Notes: a model not told the origin generated them from the letters alone. Shown: positions 52,564-61,616, numbered from the stretch's first letter. The stretch is DNA of 64,000 nucleotides from Bacteroidales bacterium (GCA_021740905.1 JAIOYV010000011.1:1-64000), one strand, 5' to 3'. Made by a program: numbers and translations.

Positions 52564-53487
52564 ATGAAAATAGCCCAAATACATAATCTCTCAAAATCCT
52601 ACAGCGACACACAGGCTTTGAAGAATATCTCGCTTGAAGTGGAACAAGGCGAACTGTTTGGTTTGATTGGCCCCGATGGAGCCGGAAAAACCACCCTGTT
52701 CCGGATCCTGGTAAGCCTATTATTGCCCGACAAGGGCGAGGTATTTCTCCTCGGAAAAGATGTAAAAAAGGACTTCAAAGAACTACGCCAGCACATTGGC
52801 TACATGCCCGGTCGGTTTTCTTTATATGAAGATTTAACCGTTGAGGAAAACCTGTATTTTTACGCCACCGTATTTGGCACCACCATTCAGGAAAACTACC
52901 ACCTGATAAAAGATATCTACCAACAAATTGAAATGTTTAAAACCCGCCGGGCAGGGAAACTATCGGGAGGGATGAAACAAAAGCTGGCCCTGTGTTGCGC
53001 CCTCATCCACAACCCCGAAGTAATTGTTTTAGACGAACCCACCACAGGTGTTGATGCTGTTTCCCGGAAAGAGTTCTGGGACATGCTCAAATCCTTAAAA
53101 AAACAGGGGATCACCGTATTGGTTTCCACACCCTACATGGACGAGGCTTCGATGTGCGACCGGGTGGCCTTGATTCAAAAGGGAGAATTGCTATCAGTAG
53201 CTCCACCTGCACAGATCGAGTCAGAATTCGAGGGCGACTTATTCGAGATCAAAGCCGATAATCTTCATTCATTAAAAAACAAGCTGAACGAAAAATATGG
53301 AGAACACTCGGCCCACCTTTTCGGACAAAGCATCCATTTCTCAAATCCCAATCAGGAAATTTCAGAACAAGAACTTAGCGATTTGATAGAGCAGGAGGGT
53401 TTTCACCCTTCTTCAATTAAAAAGATAAAAGCTGGAATTGAGGACTGTTTTATGCACCTGATGACGGCGAAGAAAGGAATTGAGTAG
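52564..53487 (+). CDS. ABC transporter ATP-binding protein (first half of a YbhF-like pair)
   Basis: A 307-residue ATPase with Walker A GPDGAGKTT (residues 36-44), a canonical signature LSGGMKQKL, Walker B VIVLDEPTTGVD and a switch His replaced in VLVSTPYMDEA (Pro in place of His). A C-terminal extension of about 80 residues follows, as in drug exporters. In E. coli YbhF two ABC domains are fused: the first has LSGGMKQKL and the second PLGWKQ. Here the first and second domains are separate genes. It should energise the two permeases encoded downstream. Confidence 0.93.
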   Translation: MKIAQIHNLSKSYSDTQALKNISLEVEQGELFGLIGPDGAGKTTLFRILVSLLLPDKGEVFLLGKDVKKDFKELRQHIGYMPGRFSLYEDLTVEENLYFYATVFGTTIQENYHLIKDIYQQIEMFKTRRAGKLSGGMKQKLALCCALIHNPEVIVLDEPTTGVDAVSRKEFWDMLKSLKKQGITVLVSTPYMDEASMCDRVALIQKGELLSVAPPAQIESEFEGDLFEIKADNLHSLKNKLNEKYGEHSAHLFGQSIHFSNPNQEISEQELSDLIEQEGFHPSSIKKIKAGIEDCFMHLMTAKKGIE

Positions 53488-53583
53488 TTAGGAAAATTAG
53501 GGAATTAAGGAGATGGGAAATTAGGGAATTATTGGACAACGAAAAAACCCGAAAGGAGTTGAATATCAATAACCCGGTATGGA

Positions 53584-53671
53584 ACTCGCCAAAGGCGAGT
53601 GGAATGTCGGAGAGAAAAGCCCCAAAGGGGTGTAATCATTAGCCCAGTCTGTAGCGAAGGGCTGGGAATAG
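53584..53671. repeat. GCCCC-type REP-like element 2
   Basis: CTCGCCAAAGGCGAG (53584-53599 region) followed by AGCCCCAAAGGGGTG, then TTAGCCCAG-N-CTGGG. It fills most of the 290-base gap between the two ATPase genes. Confidence 0.75.
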
Positions 53672-53779
53672 GAGGTGCCTATGAAATCGCCGGAGGTGAC
53701 AGGTAATAAGATTGACAAAAGATTTTCCCGGCGAAACATGGAGAATAATGGTAGAAGGCGGTTAATACAAGTTATATAA

Positions 53780-54520
53780 ATGAAAGAACAAGACGATAAA
53801 CAAATAATCATCCACGTCGACAACCTCGTAAAAAAATTCGGCGACTTCGAGGCCAACAAAGACCTATGCTTCGATGTGTACAAAGGCGAAATATTTGGCT
53901 TCCTCGGAGCCAATGGAGCCGGGAAAACTACCGCCATCAAAATCCTCAGTGGCCTCTCTTCACCCACTTCGGGCATTGTTGAGGTGGCCGGTTTCGATGT
54001 ATATAAAAATGCCGATGACATAAAACGCAACATCGGCTACATGAGCCAAAAATTTTCGCTTTACGAAGATTTGACCGTGAAGGAAAACATCCGCTTTTAT
54101 GGAGGCATCTATGGAATGAGGGCGAAACTAATTAAGGAACGCACCCACGAACTTCTTTCCCGATTAGAGATGACAGATTATGCTGATAAGTTGATCGCTG
54201 AAATCCCATTAGGCTGGAAACAGAAACTGGCCTTTTCTGTGGCGGTATTACATCGGCCTAAAATCGTTTTCCTCGACGAACCGACTGGTGGCGTTGATCC
54301 TATTACCCGCCGCCAGTTTTGGGATTTGATCTACGAGGCCGTGGAAGATGGTATCACCGTTTTTGTCACCACACACTACATGGACGAGGCTGAGTATTGC
54401 CACCGGGTTTCCATTATGGTGGATGGACGGATTGCTGCCCTCGACACACCGGATGGTTTGAAGCAACAATACGGGGCAGGAAGTATGAATGATGTGTTTT
54501 TGAAATTAGCACGTGCATGA
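53780..54520 (+). CDS. ABC transporter ATP-binding protein (second half of a YbhF-like pair)
   Basis: A 246-residue ATPase with Walker A GANGAGKTT, Walker B KIVFLDEPTGGVD and switch His in VFVTTHYMDEA. The signature loop reads IPLGWKQKL in place of LSGGxxQ, a change that is characteristic of the second ABC domain of YbhF/RbbA-type proteins. The pair 52564/53780 therefore probably forms a heterodimer in which the two sites differ in activity: the first gene has the normal signature but an altered switch His, the second the opposite. Confidence 0.93.
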   Translation: MKEQDDKQIIIHVDNLVKKFGDFEANKDLCFDVYKGEIFGFLGANGAGKTTAIKILSGLSSPTSGIVEVAGFDVYKNADDIKRNIGYMSQKFSLYEDLTVKENIRFYGGIYGMRAKLIKERTHELLSRLEMTDYADKLIAEIPLGWKQKLAFSVAVLHRPKIVFLDEPTGGVDPITRRQFWDLIYEAVEDGITVFVTTHYMDEAEYCHRVSIMVDGRIAALDTPDGLKQQYGAGSMNDVFLKLARA

Positions 54521-54603
54521 AATTGGAAAATAGAAATTTGAAATTTGGCAGGAAGGATTAAAATCAATCCAAATGATGAATAGTTGGAGTTTAAAATACA
54601 AAA

Positions 54604-54697
54604 TTGATTTCGCCCCGTTGGGGCTATGGAACCTCCTGTCAATCCCTTTACACAGGGCTTCACCCTGCGCTAATTATTTTCGCCCCGTTGGGGCTTT
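54604..54697. repeat. GCCCC-type REP-like element 3
   Basis: CGCCCCGTTGGGGCT occurs twice (54611-54625 and 54681-54695), bracketing CACAGGGCTTCACCCTGCG. Orientation is opposite to element 1. Confidence 0.8.
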
Positions 54698-54740
54698 TCG
54701 TCAAACAAAAACCAATTTGGAGTCTGGAATCATATTAAGT

Positions 54741-54856
54741 ATTAGCCCCAAAGGGGTGTTATCATTAGCCCAGGGTGTATTTTTCGGCGAAGTCGAAAAT
54801 AGCCCTGGGATATCAATCGGCCTAAATAATATTAGCCCCATCGGGGCGAAATCAAT
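54741..54856. repeat. GCCCC-type REP-like element 4
   Basis: TTAGCCCCAAAGGGGTG and TTAGCCCCATCGGGGCG bracket AGCCCAGGGTG...TAGCCCTGGG, which itself encloses a smaller palindrome (TTTTCGGCGAAGTCGAAAA). Elements 3 and 4 fill the 387-base gap before the first permease gene. Confidence 0.8.
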
Positions 54857-54907
54857 TAAATTCGTCACAGGGACTATGATCCCACCCACTAAATCAATTT
54901 AATAAAG

Positions 54908-56014
54908 ATGAACCGATTCTTCGCTTTTGTAAAAAAAGAGTTCCTGCATATTTTTCGCGACTACCGGACAATGATCATCCTGTTTGGGATGCCCATTGCC
55001 CAGTTGCTCATTTTTGGTTTTGTGATTTCCAACGAAATCCGCGATGCCCACATTGCCATTCTCGATCATTCGAAGGATGAGCATACCCAAAAGATTACAG
55101 AGAAGCTGGTTTCGTCGGGGTACTTTATTTTGTCCGATGAGTTGAAAAACGAGAACGAAATTGATGCCTGTTTCCGGGCCGGGAACGCGAAACTGGCACT
55201 GGTATTCGAGCCAGGTTTTGGCCGATTGCTCGAAAAAACAGGCAAGGCCAACCTGCAAATCATTGCCGATGCATCTGACCCTAACTCTGCCGAGATGTTG
55301 AGCAATTATACCCAAGCCATTATATCAGCCTACATTAAAGACCTGAACATGGCTGGATATGGCAACAAGATTATCCGTGCCGAAACCCGGATGCAATTCA
55401 ACCCGGGACTGAAAGGTGTGTTCATGTTTGTGCCCGGCACAATGGCATTGATCCTCATGCTCATTTCTGCCATGATGACCTCCATAACCATAGCCCGCGA
55501 GAAAGAAACCGGAACGATGGAAGTATTGCTCATTTCTCCCCTTCGGCCTATTCAAATCATCCTGGGAAAGGTTGCCCCTTACTTGCTCCTTTCGTTCATT
55601 AATGCCATTGTGATCCTTGCCCTCGGATTTTTCGTTTTTGGACTTCCAATACGCGGTAGCTTGATTTTATTGTTGGCCGAAAGCATGTTGTTTATATTGA
55701 TGGCCCTAAGCCTGGGCATCTTGATTTCTACGGTGGCCAAATCGCAACAAGTGGCCATGTTCATCTCCATGTTTGCCCTGTTGCTGCCCACTATGTTACT
55801 TTCAGGCTTTATCTTTCCCATCGAAAACATGCCGGTAATCTTGCAATACCTAAGTGCCATTATGCCGCCACGCTGGTTTATCGTCATCATAAAAAATATT
55901 ATGCTGAAAGGAACAGGTTTTCTATTTGTGTGGAAAGAAACCCTCATCCTTACCCTTATGGCCATTGCCTTTGTAGTTGTTAGTGTAAAGAAATTTAAAC
56001 TGAGACTGGAGTAA
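54908..56014 (+). CDS. ABC-2 family permease (YbhS/YhhJ-like)
   Basis: A 368-residue inner-membrane protein: one N-terminal membrane segment (MIILFGMPIAQLLIFGFVIS, about residues 20-40), a large periplasmic loop to about 170, then five hydrophobic segments ending near 360. The sequence ISPLRPIQIILGK after the REKETGTMEVLL motif is the coupling region typical of ABC-2 exporters. With the other permease it forms the membrane channel of the exporter. Substrate unknown; relatives move cationic drugs or membrane lipids. Confidence 0.93.
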   Translation: MNRFFAFVKKEFLHIFRDYRTMIILFGMPIAQLLIFGFVISNEIRDAHIAILDHSKDEHTQKITEKLVSSGYFILSDELKNENEIDACFRAGNAKLALVFEPGFGRLLEKTGKANLQIIADASDPNSAEMLSNYTQAIISAYIKDLNMAGYGNKIIRAETRMQFNPGLKGVFMFVPGTMALILMLISAMMTSITIAREKETGTMEVLLISPLRPIQIILGKVAPYLLLSFINAIVILALGFFVFGLPIRGSLILLLAESMLFILMALSLGILISTVAKSQQVAMFISMFALLLPTMLLSGFIFPIENMPVILQYLSAIMPPRWFIVIIKNIMLKGTGFLFVWKETLILTLMAIAFVVVSVKKFKLRLE

Positions 56015-56100
56015 AAAATTTTCAAATAATATATCTAAGCAATGATTTTAAAAGTAAAAAATAGGGTCTATCTTAATGACAATTTGCTACGAAGCACTAT

Positions 56101-56200
56101 CTCCCCTTGGGGGGAGACTAAGAGGGGGGAGTTCCTGCTAATACCTCCACCCCCTAACCCCGCCAGTCCCGACTACATCGGGATAGACTGGGGGACATCC
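56101..56200. repeat. CTCCCC/TCCCGA repeat between the permease genes
   Basis: Contains CTCCCCTTGGGGGGAG and TCCCGACTACATCGGGA palindromes within GC-rich DNA that differs from the genes around it. A related segment lies at 7490-7532. Confidence 0.6.
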
Positions 56201-56282
56201 TCCGAAATATCAACCACAAGTACGATTGATTTCTTGCAATTATTATATTTTCAATTTGCTTAATTCAATAAGAACTAGTCTT

Positions 56283-57404
56283 ATGCGCACGATCCTATAC
56301 ATTTTACAAAAAGAATTCATCCAGGTTTTTCGTAACAAGACCATGTTGCCCATCATTTTTATATTGCCCCTGGTGCAGTTGATCATATTGGTGTATGCGG
56401 CTTCACTTGAATTGAAAGACATAAAAATGGAGGTGGTCGATTTCGACAACAGCAGCATATCACGCGAAATTATCAGCGGCTTTCAGGCATCGCCATTCTA
56501 CACCATCACCGATTTTAAACATTCAGTTGATGAAGCTGAAAAGTCGATAATAGACAACACGGCAGATGTGGTGATGGTGATCCCGGCAGGCATCGAGAAA
56601 GACCTGTTGAATGGGATGTCGCCGGGGGTTCAATTTCAGATTGACGCCATAAACGGAATGACGGCAGGCCTGATCAATTCCTATTCCTCCCAGATTTTGA
56701 TGGGCATAAACACAAAGCTATCGGCACGACTGATGCGCTTTTCTGACCAGGTACCTCAAATGAAGCAAATAGAAATAAGCCGCAGGTTTTGGTACAATGC
56801 CGGGCTTAACTACAAACATTACATGGTGCCCGGTATCCTTGTTATTTTGGTTACGGTGATCGGCATGTTTTTGACAGCCCTGAATATTGTGCGCGAAAAA
56901 GAAATGGGCACCATCGAGCAAATCAACGTGACACCCATCAAAAAATATCAGTTTATGATGGGAAAGCTGATCCCCTTTTTGATAATCGGACTATTCGAAC
57001 TTGCCCTGGGTTTGACATTTGGTTGGATCGTTTTTGATCTTCCGTTCCGGGGAAGCCTTTTGGTGCTGTTTGCCTTTGCCTTTTTGTATTTGATCCTCGT
57101 ACTAGGCTTTGGCCTTTTGCTGTCCACCATTTCGAACACCCAGCAGCAGGTCATGTTTATGTCGTTCTTTTTCTTGCTTGTTTTTATATTGATGAGCGGG
57201 CTTTTCACGCCCATCGAAACCATGCCCCACTGGGCACAGCAAGTCAACATCATCAACCCCTTTGCTTATTTTATGAAAGTGAACCGGATGGTATTGCTGA
57301 AAGGGTCGGGCTTTGCCGATCTGACCAAAGAATTTTTGTACATTGGCATATATGCAACGGTGGTTTTATCGTTTGCAGTGAAGTATTATCGGAAGACGGT
57401 TTAG
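56283..57404 (+). CDS. ABC-2 family permease (YbhR-like)
   Basis: The second permease of the exporter, 373 residues from ATG 56283 (MRTILYILQKEFIQVFRNKTM). An upstream ATG at 56226 would add 19 residues without homology. The topology matches its partner: N-terminal segment (MLPIIFILPLVQLIILVYAA), periplasmic loop, five C-terminal segments, coupling motif REKEMGTIEQINVTPIKKYQ. The two permeases are similar but clearly diverged, as usual for a heterodimer. Confidence 0.92.
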   Translation: MRTILYILQKEFIQVFRNKTMLPIIFILPLVQLIILVYAASLELKDIKMEVVDFDNSSISREIISGFQASPFYTITDFKHSVDEAEKSIIDNTADVVMVIPAGIEKDLLNGMSPGVQFQIDAINGMTAGLINSYSSQILMGINTKLSARLMRFSDQVPQMKQIEISRRFWYNAGLNYKHYMVPGILVILVTVIGMFLTALNIVREKEMGTIEQINVTPIKKYQFMMGKLIPFLIIGLFELALGLTFGWIVFDLPFRGSLLVLFAFAFLYLILVLGFGLLLSTISNTQQQVMFMSFFFLLVFILMSGLFTPIETMPHWAQQVNIINPFAYFMKVNRMVLLKGSGFADLTKEFLYIGIYATVVLSFAVKYYRKTV

Positions 57405-57553
57405 CAGTATTCAGTCCACAGTCGGCAGTTGGCTATTGGCAGTCTTTAAAATTGTGAAGAACATAGAATGAAATTGGAAATTAGAAAATTGAAATTAGGC
57501 AAGTCGGGAAGTTAACTCAGAACTTTTTAACTTTGAACTCAGAACTATCAGAA

Positions 57554-59761
57554 ATGAAAACCTCTACCCAAATAGTAATCTTAATTCTTCTGATAAACCT
57601 GATGCCCTATCTGGTTTTTGAGGGATTTTCGCAAGAAAATAAACGCCCCAAAATCGGCCTTGTGTTAAGTGGTGGCGGGGCCAAAGGCTTTGCCCATCTG
57701 GGGGCCATCAAAGTGCTCGAAGAAGCGGGCATCCAAGTCGATGTTATTTCTGGAACCAGCATTGGTAGCATTGTCGGAGGGTTTTATGCCATGGGTTATC
57801 CGGTAGAATTTATCGACTCGTTGGTACGACATGCCAATTGGCAATATCTTTTAACCGATGAAATCAACCGGAATGATATGGCCTTGTACGAAAAGGAAAT
57901 CCAGGACCTTTACTTTTTTCAATTGCCCTTTAGCGAAGGAAAATTTAGTTTGCCGGGTGGTTTGATTGCGGGTCGCAACCTTCTCAATTTCTTTACCCGC
58001 TACTCCTTTCCAGTCCACAACCAAGAGGATTTCACTCAATTTCCACGGCCCTTTGCCTGCATAGCTGCCGATGCCATTACCGGCGAAGTGGTGGTTTTGG
58101 ATCATGGTTATTTTCCCGATGCCATCCGGGCCAGTATGTCGATCCCCACACTTTTCGACCCCGTGGAAATGGATGGGCATTTATTGGTCGATGGGGGCTT
58201 GATCAATAATTTCCCGGTGCAGGAGGCCATCAATTTAGGGGCAGATATAATTATTGGAATTGATGTGCAGAATCCAACTTTCAGCACAAAAGATGAAATA
58301 CTTGCCAATCCCACCCGTATCCTGACCCAGGCCGGGAACATCCTACGTCAACCTTTGTTTGATAAAAATCTGAGGCTTTGCGATTACTACATCAGGCCCG
58401 ACATCGCAGGTTTTAGTTCCTCTTCTTTCCAAGATGTCGACACATTGATAAAACGGGGGGAAGATGCAGCCCGAAAAATGTTGCCGGTTTTCAAACAACT
58501 TGCCGAATCGCTCAACCGGATTTCTCCCCCTGTCATTTCTCCAAAAACAAAATATCCTGTAGATTCAATCCTGATAAATCACGTAATTATTTCGGGGTTG
58601 AATGAATTGGAAATAGAGCAGTTTCTATCGATCATTGAAGTGGAGGAGGGCCATTCCTATTTGATCGCTGATATCAGCCATAAAATAGACCGTGCCTACC
58701 AACACATTCTCTATCAAAAAATCGATTATCGTTTGCAGGAAAACACAGAAGGCGAAGGCTACGAATTAATTGTCAAGGTTCTCCAAAACTCGACCCATGG
58801 ATTCAATCTGGGACTGCATTTCGATAATTATTTCAACGCTTCGGTGCGTATGAATGTGGTGTACCGCAACGTGACCCGGCGAAACGGGCGCCTGTCGTTT
58901 AGTGGCGAGCTGGGCGAAAACCATTATTTCAAGGCCGAATACCTGAAAGACAACGGCTACAAGCCGGGCTTGTACGGCAGTCTGGGCTACGACCGGCGCG
59001 AGTGGCTTTTATACAATGGCAAGGATGTCACCACTAGTTTATACACTACCCGTTTTTGTGCCAACCTGGGGGTGACGGCATTTTTCCGGGGAAACGGGAT
59101 GTTCCGTGTGGGCTTCACACCCGAATTTGTGAACCGGAAACGAAATATAGGCTTCGACCTGTTGAGCGACCCCAATAAACAGTATTATAGCTACTATGGA
59201 CAGTTTTTGGTCGATACCTACACCGAAGGATATTACCCCCGGAAAGGCAACCGGGTGTTTGGATCGGCAAAAATAATAACTGACAATTTCTACGAATTGG
59301 AGGGTGGCGAACCCATCCTTCAACTGATATTAAGATACAACACAGTTATCCCCATCAACAAAAAATGGAATGCCGGATATGGCTTATATGCTGGTGAGAT
59401 TTTGGGCACTAACCCGGAGGCGGGCTACTTGAACTTCAGCATGGGTGGTTTTTGGGATGAGTACACAAGCACCAATTTTCCTTTCTTTGGCCTGGCCCTG
59501 ATGCAGGAAACTGGATATTCATTACTCGCCACACGCCTCGACCTAAACTACTACCCCAGCTTTAACAATGTCATTTTCTTAAGGACAAATGTTGGAAAAG
59601 CCGACAGCAATTTCGAAAACATCTTTAATGGGGATGATTATATTGGCGGGCTTGGACTTGGCTATGGCTATAAAAGTATTTTCGGTCCTCTCGAAGCCTT
59701 AATCACTTTTTCGGAAGAAAACGGGTTGGGCTTTGTGCTGAATTTGGGGTATACGTTGTAG
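57554..59761 (+). CDS. Patatin-like phospholipase with Omp85-type beta-barrel
   Basis: 735 residues from ATG 57554 (MKTSTQIVILILLINLMPYL, a signal peptide); the upstream ATG at 57533 would give a poorer one. The patatin domain spans about residues 33-300: oxyanion loop SGGGAKG (39-45), nucleophile Ser69 in GTSIG, and Asp213 in DGG. A POTRA-like stretch at about 335-415 and a surface-antigen beta-barrel to the C-terminal Leu follow. The layout is that of the PlpD/FplA group (type Vd), whose lipase domain acts on phospholipids outside or is released. It ends the exporter operon, so a role in envelope lipids together with the exporter is possible but unproven. Confidence 0.92.
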   Translation: MKTSTQIVILILLINLMPYLVFEGFSQENKRPKIGLVLSGGGAKGFAHLGAIKVLEEAGIQVDVISGTSIGSIVGGFYAMGYPVEFIDSLVRHANWQYLLTDEINRNDMALYEKEIQDLYFFQLPFSEGKFSLPGGLIAGRNLLNFFTRYSFPVHNQEDFTQFPRPFACIAADAITGEVVVLDHGYFPDAIRASMSIPTLFDPVEMDGHLLVDGGLINNFPVQEAINLGADIIIGIDVQNPTFSTKDEILANPTRILTQAGNILRQPLFDKNLRLCDYYIRPDIAGFSSSSFQDVDTLIKRGEDAARKMLPVFKQLAESLNRISPPVISPKTKYPVDSILINHVIISGLNELEIEQFLSIIEVEEGHSYLIADISHKIDRAYQHILYQKIDYRLQENTEGEGYELIVKVLQNSTHGFNLGLHFDNYFNASVRMNVVYRNVTRRNGRLSFSGELGENHYFKAEYLKDNGYKPGLYGSLGYDRREWLLYNGKDVTTSLYTTRFCANLGVTAFFRGNGMFRVGFTPEFVNRKRNIGFDLLSDPNKQYYSYYGQFLVDTYTEGYYPRKGNRVFGSAKIITDNFYELEGGEPILQLILRYNTVIPINKKWNAGYGLYAGEILGTNPEAGYLNFSMGGFWDEYTSTNFPFFGLALMQETGYSLLATRLDLNYYPSFNNVIFLRTNVGKADSNFENIFNGDDYIGGLGLGYGYKSIFGPLEALITFSEENGLGFVLNLGYTL

Positions 59762-59808
59762 GGGATTTTATTATTGAATGTCTGTTGTTTATATATTTAT
59801 TGATGACC

Positions 59809-60194
59809 TTATTCCAGTTCAATAATTCCCTGCCTAAAATCAACAGTAATTTTTTTATTTCTGAAGAAGTCTAATCCTATCAATCCGTCAACATAAGTTG
59901 TTACAGGCAATTTGTGTGAGATTACTTTGAAGTTTTGTCTTGTCAAACCTAATGCTCTTATTGAAGATATTTTATACAAATGTGCTTGTTCTATTTTACT
60001 TCCGGTTGTGATGCTTTTTTTTCACGAATATCAGCCTGATTATACCCCAAACTCTCCAACACATCAGGATTTACTAATGTTTTGGTTGCTCCTGTGTCGA
60101 TTGCAAAAGTAAAAGTCCCGATCCCAGTTCTGCCTTTTATCGAAACATGGATTAAAACCAGTCCATGTTTTCCGTTAAATTGAGCTGGGCTCAT
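59809..60194 (-). pseudogene. Retropepsin-like aspartic protease, frameshifted
   Basis: From ATG 60194 the frame encodes the catalytic motif AIDTGATKTLVNPDVLESLGY and stops after residue 67 (SQPEVK). In the next frame the family's second half continues directly: EQAHLYKISSIRALGLTRQN, then LPVTTYVDGLIGLDFF, ending at TAA 59809-59811. A single-base change near 59992 would restore a protein of about 127 residues. These small bacterial aspartyl proteases have unknown substrates. The start overlaps the stop of the gene before it (ATGA), so the pair was translationally coupled. A sequencing error is the main alternative. Confidence 0.8.
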
Positions 60195-60433
60195 AGCACA
60201 TAAACTTCATTAACTGGCAATTTCCCCATATAAAGTACCGCAAAATTTTTATCCTTGCTTTCATCCTTTTTCAGGGCTTCGTAAACTTTGCTTTTGTCTT
60301 TGTCAAAGAAAATCAACTCGCCTTCAACAAATTTGTTTTGCTCCGAATATTCAGGGTTATAAATCAATGCCCAAGCATCTCCGACAAGTTTTTTTATCTG
60401 ACTTGATTTCATTTTTTCACTTGTAAGTATCAT
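60191..60433 (-). CDS. Hypothetical protein coupled to the retropepsin-like gene
   Basis: An 80-residue soluble protein. I take ATG 60433 (MILTSEKMKSSQIKKLVGDA) as start because the promoter at 60448-60479 lies inside the longer frame that begins at 60493. It is lysine-rich, with a mixed alpha/beta pattern (GDAWALIYNPEYSEQNKFVEGELIFFD). I do not recognise a family. The stop overlaps the start of the retropepsin gene, a pairing that suggests a related function, perhaps as a regulator or substrate. Confidence 0.65.
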   Translation of the reverse strand: MILTSEKMKSSQIKKLVGDAWALIYNPEYSEQNKFVEGELIFFDKDKSKVYEALKKDESKDKNFAVLYMGKLPVNEVYVL

Positions 60434-60447
60434 GTTTGTTTTTTTAT

Positions 60448-60479
60448 CAAAATTAAGATTATCAAAGGAGATTGTCAAA
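60448..60479 (-). promoter_or_regulatory. Promoter of the 80-aa gene and retropepsin
   Basis: On the minus strand TTTG (60476-60479), a 20-base spacer and TAATTTTG (60448-60455). It fits the consensus exactly and decides for the start at 60433. Confidence 0.7.
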
Positions 60480-60523
60480 TCTATAATTTCCAATTGAGAG
60501 GATTGGTGATAGGATCAAATGTG

Positions 60524-60605
60524 TTTTCGATCCTTGGAAGCCATCATTGCATTTACCGAAGACAACGGGTTGGGCTTTGTGGTGAATCTTGGGTATAAGT
60601 TGTAA
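60524..60605 (+). pseudogene. Duplicate C-terminal end of the patatin/beta-barrel gene
   Basis: The plus strand encodes LEAIIAFTEDNGLGFVVNLG then YKL and stop, matching the last residues of the gene at 57554-59761 (LEALITFSEENGLGFVLNLG then YTL). The DNA is similar over about 80 bases. Nothing else of that gene is present, so it is a tail relic 760 bases downstream of the intact copy. Confidence 0.88.
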
Positions 60606-60648
60606 TGTTTTATGGATGGCCAGTAAGGGATCTCATAGCAATTCCATT

Positions 60649-61260
60649 TTAATTTAGTACTAATTTTATTGTCCAAATTGCTGGTCCACCGTTTCCGATT
60701 TCAAGTTTTAAATATATTTTTTCTTTTAAAATTTCGATAAGTAGTTCTGAAATTTCTGTGTTGTCTTTTGTTTCATTTCCAAGCCCGATTTCAATTACTA
60801 AGTTTTCAGTCAATAATGTTGTTGAAGCACAGTTTTTGAAATTGTCAAGGTTCTCAAAGTTTTTAAGTTTAGCAATGTCTTCGTCAGGAATACAACATGC
60901 GTGAAATTCAATTATTCTCAAAAATGCTTCTGCCGCTAGCCTGTCAGAGTTAAATGCCTTTATATTGATTGAATTATATATATCTTTATATTTTCCTGTT
61001 TTATCGCAATAATATTTAAATAATTGTTCTTCTAAAATCCCTGCAGTATTTTCTCTTGCAGACAATAATTTGTCTTGTTTGAATTCAGGTCTTTTTGTAT
61101 GGATGTGATTCACAATTTGGTCAAAAGCTTTGGAATTACTTGTCAAACTGTCGGTTTCAGTTATGAACTGTTCAAGTTTGGTCAATTGATTTTCTGTCTT
61201 GTTGTTTTGGCAAGAAAAAAAACTCAATAATATCAATATGATTGTTAGTTGTCGTGTCAT
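60649..61260 (-). CDS. Hypothetical lipoprotein
   Basis: A 203-residue protein with lipoprotein signal MTRQLTIILILLSFFSC (Cys17). The mature part is mostly helical and charged (about 20-150) with three Cys residues in the middle (ACC near 120 and NCA near 143), and ends in a short beta-rich domain (KIYLKLEIGNGGPAIWTIKL). I do not recognise a family. It begins 20 bases after hepT and may be transcribed with the toxin-antitoxin pair, which is unusual for that system. Confidence 0.7.
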   Translation of the reverse strand: MTRQLTIILILLSFFSCQNNKTENQLTKLEQFITETDSLTSNSKAFDQIVNHIHTKRPEFKQDKLLSARENTAGILEEQLFKYYCDKTGKYKDIYNSINIKAFNSDRLAAEAFLRIIEFHACCIPDEDIAKLKNFENLDNFKNCASTTLLTENLVIEIGLGNETKDNTEISELLIEILKEKIYLKLEIGNGGPAIWTIKLVLN

Positions 61261-61280
61261 TTTACAATGCCCATAGTTCT

Positions 61281-61616
61281 CTATTTTTCAAGTAGATCAG
61301 AAGTTTCTAATTTTAACAATGGCAAGTGCCTCACGATTGTTCCCCAGATAATCTCATCGTCAATTCGGTCATAGCCATGGATTACTCTATTTCGCAGACT
61401 GATTATTTGCTTTTTACTTGAAATTTCAAGTGTAGGATCAATTTTCTCAATTCGGCTCATAGCTTCACCAATTATTTCAAATTCCCTTTCTACAGCCCTG
61501 CGGAGCATTTTATCCGACATGTAGACATTGAAATTGCGCTTCTCACCAAGAAAATTCTCAATAGATTCAATAGATTCAAGGATGTCAAACAAATACTTTT
61601 TAATTTCAATTTCCAT
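61281..61616 (-). CDS. hepT: HepT-like ribonuclease toxin (DUF86)
   Basis: A 111-residue helical protein of the HEPN/DUF86 group. The RX4HXY active motif is present as Arg75-NRVI-His80-G-Tyr82; in the known system the toxin cuts RNA and the antitoxin MntA adds AMP to the Tyr of this motif. Length fits the family (110-140). The start lies 11 bases inside the end of mntA, which ensures coupled synthesis. The next gene, a lipoprotein, is 20 bases away. Confidence 0.92.
   Translation of the reverse strand: MEIEIKKYLFDILESIESIENFLGEKRNFNVYMSDKMLRRAVEREFEIIGEAMSRIEKIDPTLEISSKKQIISLRNRVIHGYDRIDDEIIWGTIVRHLPLLKLETSDLLEK

Noticed and set aside
59912-60112. Plus-strand 66-codon frame
   Set aside because: Antisense to the retropepsin gene, whose family motifs are clear on the other strand.
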